Assembly (NCBI RefSeq): GCF_030445035.2 | Contig: NC_080682.1 | Span: 29,246,770-29,310,769, forward strand | DNA length: 64,000 nt | Source of the DNA: Dasypus novemcinctus | Lineage: Eukaryota > Chordata > Mammalia > Cingulata > Dasypodidae | Reading direction: 5' to 3' | Shown here: piece by piece, positions 48,441-60,719 of the stretch | How positions within the stretch are numbered: position 1 is the first letter of the stretch | Layout: each line of letters begins with the position of its first letter | Program-made: the position numbers and the translations under genes | Notes under the pieces: model-generated | What the model was told of the DNA's origin: nothing | Database searches by the model: none | What the model saw: the letters and a program-made list of their open reading frames with translations, nothing else

Positions 48441-50199
48441 CATATCAGACTTGAGAAAAAAGTTCTAATGAATAAATTTAGCCTTCTTGTTGCCTGCTAA
48501 TTAGAAAATTATTTAACTGTCTCTTTTTTTAATGACTCCCTGCTGTTGTTTGAAGACTTCCATCTATTATTTGTAATAAAAACCTCTGTCACATAAAAAA
48601 AAATACTGGGCAAGATGAAGGAAAACTCAGACGGACAACGAAAGAATATCAGGAAACAATGAGTGAATAATATGAGAGTCTTAAAAAGAGATAAAAATTT
48701 CAGTAAAGGAACCAAACACGATAACTAGAGTTGATAACCATAATAACTAAAATGAAAAATGTCCAGCTGTTTCAAGAGCAGATTGGAGCTGGCAGAAGAA
48801 TCAGTGAATTTGAATAAGACACTTGAAATGAGTCAGGCTGAGAAAAAGAAAAAAAAATTATTATTATAATTGAAAATTTCCTAAGACAGCTATGAGAAAC
48901 TATCAAAAGCATGAATATATGCATTGTGGGAGATGCAGAAGGAGAAGAAAGGGAGGAATAGAAGGAATAGTCAAAGAAATAATGAGAGAGAACTTCTCAA
49001 ACTTCGCAAAAGATGTGAATATACACATCCAAGAAACTCAGGAATCATCAAACAGGATAAAAATAAAAACATATATATACCCCATCTCATATTGATTGTA
49101 CTATTGAATGCAAAGGACAAGGACAGTGTTCTGAATCATAAAGAAAAAAGCAAGGTGTTACATAAGTGGTCACTCCAAATAGATAAAGCACAATTTATTA
49201 TCAGTCACCTTGGAGGCAGTTCTCTGAAATACTTAAAGTGTTGAATGAAAACAACTGCCAGTCAAGAATTTTACATATGGTGAGACTCACTTTCATAAAT
49301 GAGGGTGAAATAAGACATTATTAGATAAACACAAGCTGAGGGACTTCATCACCACTATACCTCTTCTATAAGTAATGCTAAAGAGAGCTGTTCAGATTGA
49401 TAGGAGAGGACATTACACAATTGTTCAAATCTTCATAGAGAAATAAAGGTCTGTTGTAAAGGGAACCATTTGGTAACTGCCAATATCATTGTATTGTATT
49501 GTTTGATACGTAACTATACTTGGTACTCTCAACATTTGCTAACATGCAAATACATAAAAAGTAATGATAAATCTATGGTTTTGGAAATACAATATACAAA
49601 GATATAAGTGGTAACAATTTTTAAACTTAAAGGGGCTGAAGGCTTTATTGTAAAAGTATGTGTGCATGATACTGAAATAAAATTGGCATCAGAAAAAATA
49701 TTATTATATATTTAGTATGTTAAATTTTAAACCCATAGTAACCACAAGAGAAACTGATAAAACATATATCCTAGTAAAAATGAGAAGGGATTAAATATGG
49801 TATAACACAAGAAAGGAAATAAATATAAAAGTAGGCTTTAGCAGAAGTGAGAAAAAAAACAGGTATAAGTCATAAAGACTCTATATCAAAATAACAGTAG
49901 AAAGTCCTGTATTATCAGTAGTAACTTTAAATAGACATGGATTAAACTCTGTAGTCAGAAGGCAGATTTAAAAAAGCATACAAGAGACTCACCATAAAGT
50001 CAGAGATACAAATAGCTTGAGGGTGAATGGATGGAAAAAATATATCACACAGGTAACAATGAAATGAGAGATGGGTTGTATGTACTACTTTTGGCAAAAT
50101 AGACTTTATGTCAAAACATTATAAGGGGCAAAGATGGTCATTATATACTGACAAAGGGGATAATTCAACAGGAATATGTAACAATTATATATCTATATC

Positions 50200-50203
50200 T
50201 ATT

Positions 50204-50234
<31 letters not shown>

Positions 50235-50255
50235 TCACATATATATATATATGCC
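50200..50255. repeat. (TA)n/(CA)n microsatellite
   Basis: TATATA run, then about nine CA units, then TATATA again, within the L1 ORF2 relic. Confidence 0.9.
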
Positions 50256-52458
50256 CCTAACCACAGACCTCCAAATTCCATGTAGCTAATACTAACAGAT
50301 TTGAAAGGAGAAATTGATGATGGTGTATTAATATTAGGAGACCTCATCATACCACTCTAATGGACAGAACACTGAGTCAGAAGATCAATAAAGAACTAAA
50401 GGACTCAATGTTACACTAAACCAGCTAAACCTAATAGACATACATAGAACTCTACACCCAATGAAAATAGAATAAACATTCTTCTCAAGAATGCAAGGAC
50501 AAGTCTCAGGATAGACCATATATTGAATAAAAAAACCAAATCTCAATATATTCAGAATATTCAAATCATACACTGTATATTATCTGACAAAAACAGAATG
50601 AAGCTAGAAATCAATAATAGAGGGAGAAATGGAAAATGAACAAATACATGGAAATTATATAACATACTACTAAACACCCAAAGGAATAAAGAAAAAATCA
50701 AAAGTGAAATTAGGAAATATATTGAAGCAAATGAAAGTGAAAATACAACATACCAAAACTTATGGGAATCAGCAAAGCAATGATGAGAGGTAAATTTATA
50801 AGTCTAAATGTTTATGCTAAAATATAAAAAAAGACTTCAAAGATCTAAATGCACAACACTAGAAGAACTAGAAAAGAAGAACAAACTAAACCCAAAATAA
50901 GCACGAGGATGGAAAAAAAACATTAAAGCAGAGATAAAAGAAATAGGAAACAACCAGCAGTACATACAGAATCAACAAGAGTTGTTTCTTTGAAAAAATC
51001 AATAAAATTGACAATCCTTTAGCTAGAATGACTAAGAAATAGAGAAAGAAAGAATACACATAATGAAAATAGAAAAAAAAGGGATTCATTACTCTGACCA
51101 GGTTTAAATAAAAGTGATTATAAGAGGATACTGTAAACAACTGTATGCCTGTAAGTTTGATAACCTAGACAAAATGGGTAAATTCTTAGAAACACACAAA
51201 TTTCCTACATTGACACATGAAGAAATAGAACTGGATGAACCAATTACTAGTAAAAAGATTGGATCAATAATAAAAAACCTCCCAACAAAGAAAAACCCAG
51301 GACCAGATGACTTCACAGGGGACATCTGCCAAAACTTCCAAGAGATTTATGTACAATTATCTCCAAATTTTCCAAAAAAATTGAAGAGGAGGGAACACTC
51401 TAACCATTCTCTGAGACCAATGTCACTCTCATTCCAAAGCTGGATACAGAAACCACAAGAAAAGAAAACTGCAGTCCAATATATCTTATGAATGTAGATA
51501 AAAAATCCTAAACAACATACTAGCAAACCAAATCCAACAGCATATTAAAATAATTATACAACATGATGAAGTGGGATTTATCCCTGATATTCAAGGTTGG
51601 TTCAATTTAAGAAAATATATGAATGTAATACACCACATCAACAAAATGAAGGAATAAATCACATGATCATCACAATTAATGTAGTAAAAGCATTTGACAA
51701 AATACAGCACACTTTATAGTAAAAACACTTAGAGCACTATGAATAGGAGTCTTCCTCAACATGATAAAGGCATATATAAAAAACCCACTATATAGATCTT
51801 ATTTAAAGATGAAAGAATGAAAGCATTCCGTCTAAGTTCATGAATAAAACAATGATGCCCAATGTCATGAATGTTATTCATCATATTAGTGGACATTCTA
51901 GCAAAAATAATTAGGCATAAAAAGAAATAATTGAAAGGAAGAAGTGAAAATCCCTATTTGCAGTTGTTATGATCCTATATATATAATATCCTGAAAAATC
52001 TACAAGCAAGCTCCCAGGGCTATGAAATATATTCATAAAAGTTGTGGGGTACAAAAACAATATTCAAAAAGTAGCAGTGTTTTTATATACAAACATGGAC
52101 AATCAGAAGAAGAATTCAAGAAAAAAAAATCAACTCACAATAGAAACTAAAAGAATCGAATATCTAGGAAAAAATCTAACAAAAAATGTAAAGGATTTAT
52201 ACACAGAACACTACAAAACATTTCTAAAAGAAATCACTGAAAACTTAAATAAATGTAAGTTCATGGATTGGAAGACTAAAATCATTTAGATGTCAATCAC
52301 ACCCAAAGCAACTTATAGATTCAACATACTCCCAATCTAAATTCCAAACACCATTACTACAGAAATGGAAAATCCAGTCATCAAATTTATGTGGAACATA
52401 GCTAAAGTCATATTGAATAAGAAGCTGGAGGATTCATACTTCTCAATCTCAAAGCTAT

Positions 52459-52988
52459 TGTATTAGTCAGCCAAAGGGATGCTGATGCAAAAAACCAGAA
52501 ATTGGTTGTTTTTTATAAAGAGTATTTATTCGGGGTAGGAGCTTACAATTAGCAGGCCATAAAGCATAAGTTACTTCCCTCACCAAAGTCTATTACCAGG
52601 TGTTGGAGCAGGAAAGCTGCTGATGTATGTGAGGGTTCAGGCTTCCTGGGTTCCTACATTCCTGGGGCTTGCTTTTCTCTGGGTTCAAGGTTCCTTTCTT
52701 CCTGGGGCTGGTTTCTCTTTCTTTTGTGAGCTTGCTTCCCGGGTCTTCAGTATCAAACTCCAACATCAGAAAACCTACAAATCTTTAAAAGAAAATAAAG
52801 AAAGAAAAAAAAAAAAAGCAAACCGACAACTCTGTTCTTTGCTATGCCTTTTTTCTGTGAGTCCACACTCACCAAGGAGTGGGGACTCAATGCCTTAATC
52901 ATAACTCAATCATGCCCTGGTACAGATCAGATTACACACATAATCCAATATATATTTTTGGAATTCATAACCTTATCAAATTCCTACA
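52459..52988 (-). mobile_element. ERVL/MaLR-type solo LTR
   Basis: 530 bp that on the minus strand starts TGTAGGAATTTG and ends ...CTGACTAATACA. A poly(A) signal (AATAAATACTC on the minus strand) is near 52525-52535. It is flanked by the exact 5-bp duplication GCTAT (52454-52458 and 52989-52993), as expected for a class III LTR. Its removal restores the L1 ORF2 phrase. No internal sequence, so it is a solo LTR. Confidence 0.88.
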
Positions 52989-54400
52989 GCTATCAAAACA
53001 GCATGTAGCAGGCACAAGACAGACAAATAAAATTGAGTACCTAGAAATCAACCTTCACATATATGGTCAACTGGTTTTTGAGAAGGGTGTAAAGACCACT
53101 CAATTGTGAAAGAGTAGTCTCTTCAATAATTGGTGCTGGGAAGTCTAGAACTCCATTTGCAAAAAAAGAAGAACTTTTACCTCACACTTTATAAAAAGTC
53201 TACTCAAAATGGATCAAAAACTTAAATATAAGAGCCAAAAGTATCAAAATTCTATAAGAAATCATAGGGAAGCATCTTCAGGACTTGTGTTAGGCAATAG
53301 TTTCTTAGAATTTAAACTCAAACCATATGCAACTAAAGGAAAACTAGATAAATGAAACCAATGTTAAAAAAAAAATTCTGCCTTGAAGGAATTTATCACA
53401 AGAGGATAACAAAAATCTACATAATTTGAAAAAATATTTTGAACCACATATCCATTATAGGCTTAATATCCAGAATATAAAGAAATTTTTTATCTTAACA
53501 ACAATCAGACAAACAACCTAATTTAAAAATGAGCAAAAATTGAGTAGATTTCTCTCCAAAGATATACAATCAGAAAGAAAACACATGAAAAGATTTTCTT
53601 ACCGGGAAATGCAAATCAAAATCAAAATGAGATAACATTGCACACCCTTTAAAATGGCTGCTATTTAAAAATGGAAAATAACAAATGTTGGAGAGGATTC
53701 AGAAAGATAGGAACACTCATTTTTTTGCTGTTTGCAGCATAAAATCTGTAGCTGCTGTGGAATACAGTTTGGCAGTCTCTCGGAAAGCTAATTATAGAAG
53801 TACCACATGACCCGGCAATACCATTACTAGATTATTACTAGATATATATCTAAAGAATTGAATACAGGGGCTCAAACTGATATATATTGACTGTAATAGC
53901 AGCATTATTCACAGATTCCAAAATATGGAAGCAAGTCAAGTGTTAAACAACTGATGAATGGATAAATAAAATGTAATATATACATATAATTGGGACATTA
54001 GGCAGCCATGAAAATGAATGAAGTTTTGATACAAGTGGCAACATGGATGAACTTTGAAGACATCATGTTGCGTGAAATAAGCCAGACAGAAAAGGTTGAA
54101 TATTGCATGATCTCAGTGATTTGAAACAATTAGTATAAACAAACTCATAGGATCAGAATATAGAATCATCAGGGGATGCTGGAGGGGTAGGGAATGGGAA
54201 GTTAAGACTTAAAATTTGCAGAGTTTCTTTTTGGAACAATGGAAATATTTTGGTATTTGTTGGTGGTAAAGGTAGCGAAACTGTGTGAAAGTAATTAACA
54301 ACAATGAAAAAATATATCTCATATGATTAAAAGGGGAAATATTAGATTGTTTATATGGTAGCAGAATAAAAATTTTAAAAAATACTGTAGGAGAGGTTTC

Positions 54401-55499
54401 CACAATTCTTTCCAAATTCTGAATAATTTTAAAATTATGAATATTGCAATGTATATAAAATATTTTTAATTGTCACTCTGATCAACCAAAGTAAAATGAT
54501 TGTCATTTTGCTACAAATTTATAAATAAAAACAAATAATGTATTAATAAACAGAAAAAACACACTGCATGTACAAGATGAGAGGTTAGTAAAAAATGTGT
54601 ATTAATAAAAATACATATTTATCAAAGATATCTCTAATTGAAAACAAAAAAGGAATTGTAATAAATACAGATTCTAGACAATATTGATTTCAGAGCAAAA
54701 ATAAGTAATAATACAGCAATTTATAGAGATATTATACCTGAAAAGTTAAAATTTTAATAAAAATTTAGGATGTGGAAAATATTTCAAAATTTGAATAAGT
54801 ATTAAACAGTGATGAACTAAGTGAAAAATGGCTAATATTTTTCTCTTAAAACAGACATTGGACTTTAATCTTTCAAAAGTTATTTAAGAAAATGAACAAA
54901 TATAATTCTATAAAGAATATCTTAATATAAATTAAAAGAATGAAAATCACTGGAATGCAAAAGAATATGTTTAATAACATTGCTGAAATTTAAAATAAAA
55001 AATATTTTGTTCATTTTCATTGGAAAATGAAGAAAACATACATTCTTAAATAATTATTAAGAACACAAGAAATTAGAACTGCTGTTCCAGATTGCTCAGA
55101 GGAATTTTTAAAATCAATTTTAAGGAACTTAATTGTCTAAAATATTTGGATTCATTTTAAATTCTTAGCTTTACTAAATTTTTTTAAATGAGCTAATAAT
55201 TTATCAGAAGAACTCATTTCTTTTTAAAGAACATACCAATCTTATAGAAATAAGGAGAAAGGAACTGATTTTTCTAAAAATCAAAACAAAATAAACAGAA
55301 GCACTAAGTACAGACACTTGTTGGCACATCACAGAATGGTAGCATTTTCAAATGAAATTATTAACTGGTAGACAAAAAAGAGGTATAACTGTATGCAGAT
55401 AGCTGACCTCATGAATTTACAAAACCTCAAGCCTCAAAGCAAAGATAGATGACATTCTTGATTCCCTCCTGCACCATGAAAACCTTTATATTCCAAGTT
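54401..55499. other. AT-rich sequence, no gene recognised
   Basis: Low-GC sequence without an open frame, repeat or RNA gene that I can identify. Confidence 0.5.
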
Positions 55500-56487
55500 T
55501 AATGACAGAGGAATACAAAATTTCTAGTGATAAGTTGAAACCAAAAGCTGCAAAAGAAAAAAAGAAAATGACAAAATTGTGCAAATTTATGTAATATGTA
55601 CATAAAATATGTAAAGTTAGTCTAGAAGACCATGAACAAAACTTTCAAAAATGTTTAAGATATTTGTTTACTTTAATAATATAAATACATTTGACATTTT
55701 CTTCAATGTTCACAGTCAATTTTTTCTATAATATTCTATTGCAAGATTATTCTTTGCTTTAAGACCAAACATTAAAGGGGTGTTTTGCTTTTTTAGCTGA
55801 AGGTTTGTTAACGGATAAGAACAGCCATGAGTATTTGTAAAACACCCATGAAGATTTTCACAACAAAAGTTTTATATAATCCAAATTTTGCAAAAATTTA
55901 AGTTTTTATGAAAGTGATAAAAATTTATTAGTACAGCATTAAATTCTTCCTGTTGAACCTCATATTTAATCGACATAATAATTCTTTGGATTTAGAATTA
56001 AAATATACCTTGTACAGTTGATGAAAATTTATGTAAAGTTGCAGTGATTCATTAAAAGCAGATATTGAATCTAAACCATGGATCGTACAGTCCAAAGAAG
56101 CATTCTTTATGACTGTGCTATATTTTTTTTCTACAAAATAAACAGAATGACTTCTGAAGTTGCAATCCATCATAATATTCTCTGACATTGGAACATTTAT
56201 AGGAATATATACCATACAAATTGAAAGATAGACAAATACTTTTGGGGCATTAATTCCCCAAAAACTGCATATATTTAAACTACAAGTTTAACACATATTT
56301 CACAGCCAGCAATTATTTTGTGGATTTCTAAATACATATTCCTGGAAATGTTCTGAATTATGTTTGTTCATGTACAGTATAGTACAACAAAAACGCAAAC
56401 TAATTAATGGATGCTTGTGTATTTAGAGAGTGACCAAGTGAATACCCAAATAGGAAAGAAAGAAAAGATAAATTTAATTCTTCAGCA

Positions 56488-57432
56488 TCACAATTGCGTG
56501 GAGCCCTGTCTCTTCTGTATGATTCTAATGAGAGCCCTTTTCACTTCTTTGTTCCTAAGACTATAGATGAGTGGATTCAGCATGGGAATCACCATAGTAT
56601 AAAACACAGATGCCACTTGATCTCTTCCAAAAGAGTAGGACTTCTTTGGTTTTAAATAAATAAAAATTGTAGTGGTGAAATAGATGGTGACTCCCAAGAG
56701 GTGGGAGGCACAAGTAAAGAAAGCTTTGCGCTTTCCTGAAGTGGAATTAATTTTCAGGATTTTAGACAGAATAAACACATAGGATACAGATATTGTGATA
56801 AGAGACACAATTGCATTAAAACTAGAGAGAAGGATTATCATTATTTCAGTGTCATTAGTGTCAGTGCAGGAAAGGGCTAAAATTGGGGTTAAATCGCAGA
56901 AAAAGTGATAGATTATATTGGAGTTGCAGAAATGTAAACTATTCATGAAAAGAACATTGACTAATGATTCAGTAAAACCAATCATGTAGGACCCGGTGAT
57001 GAGGAGGTGGCAGAGTTTGGTGGACATGACTACTTGGTAGTGAAGAGGATTGCAGATAGCTACATAGCGGTCATAGGCCATTGAAGAGAGAAGGAAAAAT
57101 TCAGTGACACACAAGAAGACAAAAAAGTACATCTGGGTGAAACAGCCAATGAATGAAATGCACTTGTTGGAAGTTATCAAGTTCTCTAAGGTTTTAGGTG
57201 TGATGACTGATGAGTAACTGAGGTCGAGGAATGACAGGTGACTGAGAAAAAAATACATGGGAATGTGAAGCTGGAGATCCAGGCGAATTATCAGTATCAT
57301 CCCTGCATTTCCCAGCATGGTCAGCAGGTATATCAGGAGAAATAACATGAAGAGGACACGCAGTATCTCCTCAGATTCTGTGAACCCAAGAAGGATGAAG
57401 TCAGGCACATTTGTTTTATTCCTAATTGCCAT
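56488..57432 (-). CDS. Olfactory receptor, OR8H-like, intact
   Basis: Odorant-sensing seven-TM G-protein-coupled receptor of olfactory neuron cilia, expected to signal through G-olf. 314 residues from ATG at 57432-57430. I prefer this start to the in-frame TTG at 57450 because it gives [12 protein letters not shown] with the usual N-glycosylation site (N5-K-T). All class landmarks are present: G41-N42 in TM1, [13 protein letters not shown] at 58-70, C97 and C179 for the disulfide plus C169/C189, [10 protein letters not shown] at 118-127, [10 protein letters not shown] at 236-245, and [12 protein letters not shown] at 283-294. TM6/7 departs from the common FYG(T) motif (YFTTTIFIY, 251-259). 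The TDTNDTE and [10 protein letters not shown] phrases and the overall wording recall OR8H receptors. The exact orthologue is not settled, so no symbol is given. Confidence 0.95.
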   Translation of the reverse strand: MAIRNKTNVPDFILLGFTESEEILRVLFMLFLLIYLLTMLGNAGMILIIRLDLQLHIPMYFFLSHLSFLDLSYSSVITPKTLENLITSNKCISFIGCFTQMYFFVFLCVTEFFLLSSMAYDRYVAICNPLHYQVVMSTKLCHLLITGSYMIGFTESLVNVLFMNSLHFCNSNIIYHFFCDLTPILALSCTDTNDTEIMIILLSSFNAIVSLITISVSYVFILSKILKINSTSGKRKAFFTCASHLLGVTIYFTTTIFIYLKPKKSYSFGRDQVASVFYTMVIPMLNPLIYSLRNKEVKRALIRIIQKRQGSTQL

Positions 57433-57453
57433 TGCATTCAACTGTTGCAAACT
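57433..57453 (-). other. Splice acceptor before the OR coding exon
   Basis: On the minus strand a pyrimidine-rich run, tctcctgtgctttctcaac, ends with AG at 57453-57452. This leaves about 19 bases of 5' UTR before the ATG. In block A the same site reads AA, not AG. Confidence 0.6.
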
Positions 57454-58293
57454 GTTGAGAAAGCACAGGAGACACTTTGTATAAATGACTTCAAAATAAC
57501 ATTTGTTTTTATGAATGATTGGACATTTAAAAATATTAATTTAGTTATTGAAGTTTATAATAAAGAGTAGTTTACAAAATATATCTGAAAAGAATCTCAC
57601 TGTCAAATATAAATTAGATATAAATTTTCATTGTCATTATGTGATAGAAAATCATGTTGCATAATTAAAATGAATTTATCGCTATAAATACTTCTTTCAT
57701 ATACCTATTTTTCAATATTAAATATTATATCATAATTTTTGCTATTGTACAGTTTTATTAATAAAAAAGAGCACAGAGAGTTAGTTACCCAGTCACAAAT
57801 ATTCAGTTGTGTTGGCTCTGTGATTCTTTCAAGATTATTTGAGTCCAGACATCATGCTTGTAATTCCCTCTATTCCTCCTTAGAACTAATTTTAGAGAAA
57901 CAGAGAAAAGGTACTCAATTTTTAATAAATAATGATACATTTAAGCATCATTTCCTGTTTTTTGAATCCAATATCATTTAATATAAATGACAGATTAGAA
58001 ATTAAAACCTTAGGCTACTTTACCGTGGAGTATTACTATTATATAAAACACACTAGAATTATTTTTCAGGAGATGGGTTTTTAACTGATTATTTAATATC
58101 AAAATTCTTCCACAATTATATTTTCATATATGTTCATTGCTTGGTGGTTCTGATTCCATCAGTTCTACATTTTCATTCCTACAAATACTGGCATTACTTA
58201 GGCAATGGCTATATGATATGTATATTTTTCTAATAATATCCCAATATTCTTTTAGATAAACTAAAACACATTACCTCTGTGAGTAGCACTTAC
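57454..58293 (-). other. Candidate intron of the OR 5' UTR
   Basis: Between donor GT at 58293-58292 and acceptor AG at 57453-57452, about 842 bp in all. It is AT-rich and has no coding potential. The matching segment of block A is the same apart from indels and a 1-kb repeat insertion. Confidence 0.5.
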
Positions 58294-58296
58294 CAT
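58288..58296 (-). other. Splice donor of the OR 5' noncoding exon (block B)
   Basis: Minus strand ATG|GTAAGT, identical to 3766-3774 in block A, although the surrounding DNA has diverged. Confidence 0.55.
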
Positions 58297-59065
58297 AAGT
58301 TGGTGAAAAGCTATTTTCAGCATTATCTGTCTGGAAAAAGTCAACCTCAATTTTCTCACAAATAAAATATGTAAACTATTTAAGGATTGATATGATAAAA
58401 ATGAAATTTATGTTACAAAACATTTGTAATCCTTTGAGATAATTTATGTTTAATTTTTTTGTGTATGCATTTCTGTTTTGTTCTGAGGTAAAATATGCAG
58501 TTTAAAATGTTTATTCAGATCCTGGTCATATAGAAAGTTTTCCTGGAAATTACGTGTCACAAGTATACCAGGGAGCTACTGTGAAGAGAAGCATGGCAAA
58601 ATATCCCTCCCTTTTCATGTGTTAAAGGCACAACACCTCTTATTTTGAGGATTGCTGATAATGCAACATTTGGTCATCTCTGGGACCAATTTCCAAGGTA
58701 AATTTCTTGGAATGTTTCCAAGGATAAAGAATCAAGGATTAATGTATCCATGTTATGTTTGTAACAGAGAGTTGCCTTCCCCATAGAAACCACAAAATGT
58801 TGAGCATCATAATTTGATATTCTTACTGATGCTTTCATTTATGACTGGGTAAAAGAGAAAGTATTTTATGGGATATGCTTACTGAATCTGTGGCTGAAAT
58901 GAAAGATTGTTAACAACCAGGGATGGAATAGCACATTTTTCAGTGACACATTTTATTTTTACAAGTGTGACACTATCATGGGAATAAACACTTTTATTGC
59001 ACAAAAAATAGAATGCAACAATTTTCAAAGGAGAAAATGAAATTCATTCCTACATGTTTTTAATC

Positions 59066-60719
59066 TCCAGACCAATTTTTTTCCATATACTTTCTTTTGT
59101 GAAGTTAATTCTTATTTTTACCTATACTTATATATTTATATGTTTATTTACTGTTTTTTTTCAGTAACATTCTGATTTTTTTAATTATACACTTTTACCT
59201 ATGCATATTATCTTTTGTAAACTTCATTATTTCAAGTATTTTGTATTAACTGGTGAAGCAATACTAACTTCTTTCTGGGAGTGTGCCCCAGCTGATGAAC
59301 GGCAACAGAAGGAAAATGTGGTGGAGATTCACCATTCAGCTTTGGCAGTCTCATCTAATTCATCTACACAACAGAAGTATTCTTATATTGAGATAAAATA
59401 ATGTTTAAGCATTTTGTTTTATTATATTTGTGTAATGCCTTTTACTTATTTTAAAGAAAGATGAGAGAAGAAAGTAAAAATCAATGCTGAGTTGAGTATC
59501 ATTTTATATAATTAATTTGACAAAGCCTTGTTTGCTCTCTATATAACCAGGTGAAATGTCGTCTGAATCTTACATTTATTAATAAAAATAAAATCAACTT
59601 TATGCACCATTGTGCAACTTATACAAGAATTTCCATTCCAGAATTACAGGACAGAATTTGATGGGGTAGACCAAGGTGGTAAAAATGTTATATTATATAT
59701 TTCATGAATTTTTGAATCACAGCTCTTCTCGTTATCAAAAATTCAGTGACACTGAGAAAAGCTTATTTGGAGATCTGAGAACCACTTGAATTTATTTTAT
59801 AATAGATGACCTTAGGTAACAAAACAAAGTAGAGACTGATGGAGATATTCTCTTTAAATCCAAAGCCAGTAATCTTTAATCCTTGCAAAATCACCAGGAA
59901 TGAGTTTTACTTCACAAAATTGAAATCAATTTTTATACTTATTAATTGTACTTTCAAATAATATAAGTAATAGATGAAGAAAAGGTAATTCTCAAAATGA
60001 ATTTTATGACCAATTATTTTTTGGCTGAATCTGTATTGGAACTATTTTAGTATAACATCTCTAATAGTAAATAATTCTGGCAAAAGACCAGGAGTTAGAG
60101 ACAGAAAGAAAATGACTTCTTTGTCCTACATTTCAGAAGAATTAAATTATCCTTGACAATTATTCAATGTAATTATTTTTTAAAAATTATTAATTCATTT
60201 GATTCCGTTAAATACTATTTTATGTGTTTTGAAGCTCTTAATGTTCTTTATGTTTTTTTGAAAAAGTTAGTTCTATTTTTATTTTATATTTTCCTTTATA
60301 TCTTTGGAACATAGAAGTCTACTTTTCCTAATAGTACTACTTTGCACAGTAGTATTTATAAGCTTATATTTACAGGTATATTACATTTGTACATCCTTTC
60401 CTATTCACCTATTTCTTACATACATCCTATAGTTGGGTCTTATGTTTTAATGTAAGTAAGTACTGTGCTTTGAACGGGAGTATTTAGTCCTGTTACTCTG
60501 AAAATCATTTTTGTGTGTCATCTTAAATTAATTTCATTTATATTTTTGAAATTCTGATTCATTTTTCCTGACTTCTTTTTGGTTTATAAAATATTAAATG
60601 TTAAATTCTGTTCATTATTTTTACCATACTTCATTCCATTATATTTTTTGTTATTTCTGTAGGGGATAAAATGTACCTAATTAATATATTTTAATGGACT
60701 TAGTATTATCAGGTTTGCT
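59066..60719. other. AT-rich sequence, no certain gene
   Basis: One small compositional island at 59275-59401 has an open frame (ending SYIEIK then TAA) that does not look like a repeat. See the findings. Nothing else is recognised. Confidence 0.4.

Larger units (their letters stand above)
47346..54400 (+). mobile_element. Near full-length degenerate LINE-1
   Basis: 5' region (47346-47880), ORF1 relic (about 48600-49400, the coiled coil then a conserved RNA-binding part around 49000-49260), ORF2 endonuclease relic (about 49900-50600) and reverse transcriptase (51114-52400, with PTKKNPGPDDFTGD at 51283-51324). After a nested LTR come the ORF2 C-terminal part (53000-54150) and 3' UTR to about 54390. 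Every frame is broken. It is interrupted at 47880-48440 and 52459-52988. A duplicated unit (about 57 bp) lies at 47690-47790. Confidence 0.85.
55500..59065. repeat. Segmental duplication block B (intact OR block)
   Basis: Partner of block A (1-4490). It includes the 3' flank, the intact OR coding exon, the 842-bp candidate intron, the donor at 58288-58296, and a conserved upstream stretch at 58590-58865. There 'atctctgggaccaatttcca' is shared exactly with block A (about 4124). It lacks the 1-kb L1-end insertion. Confidence 0.8.

Noticed and set aside
51114-51491. 125-codon frame with reverse-transcriptase words as a possible gene
   Set aside because: It is a surviving piece of L1 ORF2 with broken frames on both sides.
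56488-57450. OR start at the TTG at 57450 (320 residues)
   Set aside because: It is not an ATG and would put six odd residues before the normal OR N-terminus. It also begins at the predicted splice acceptor. The ATG at 57432 is preferred.
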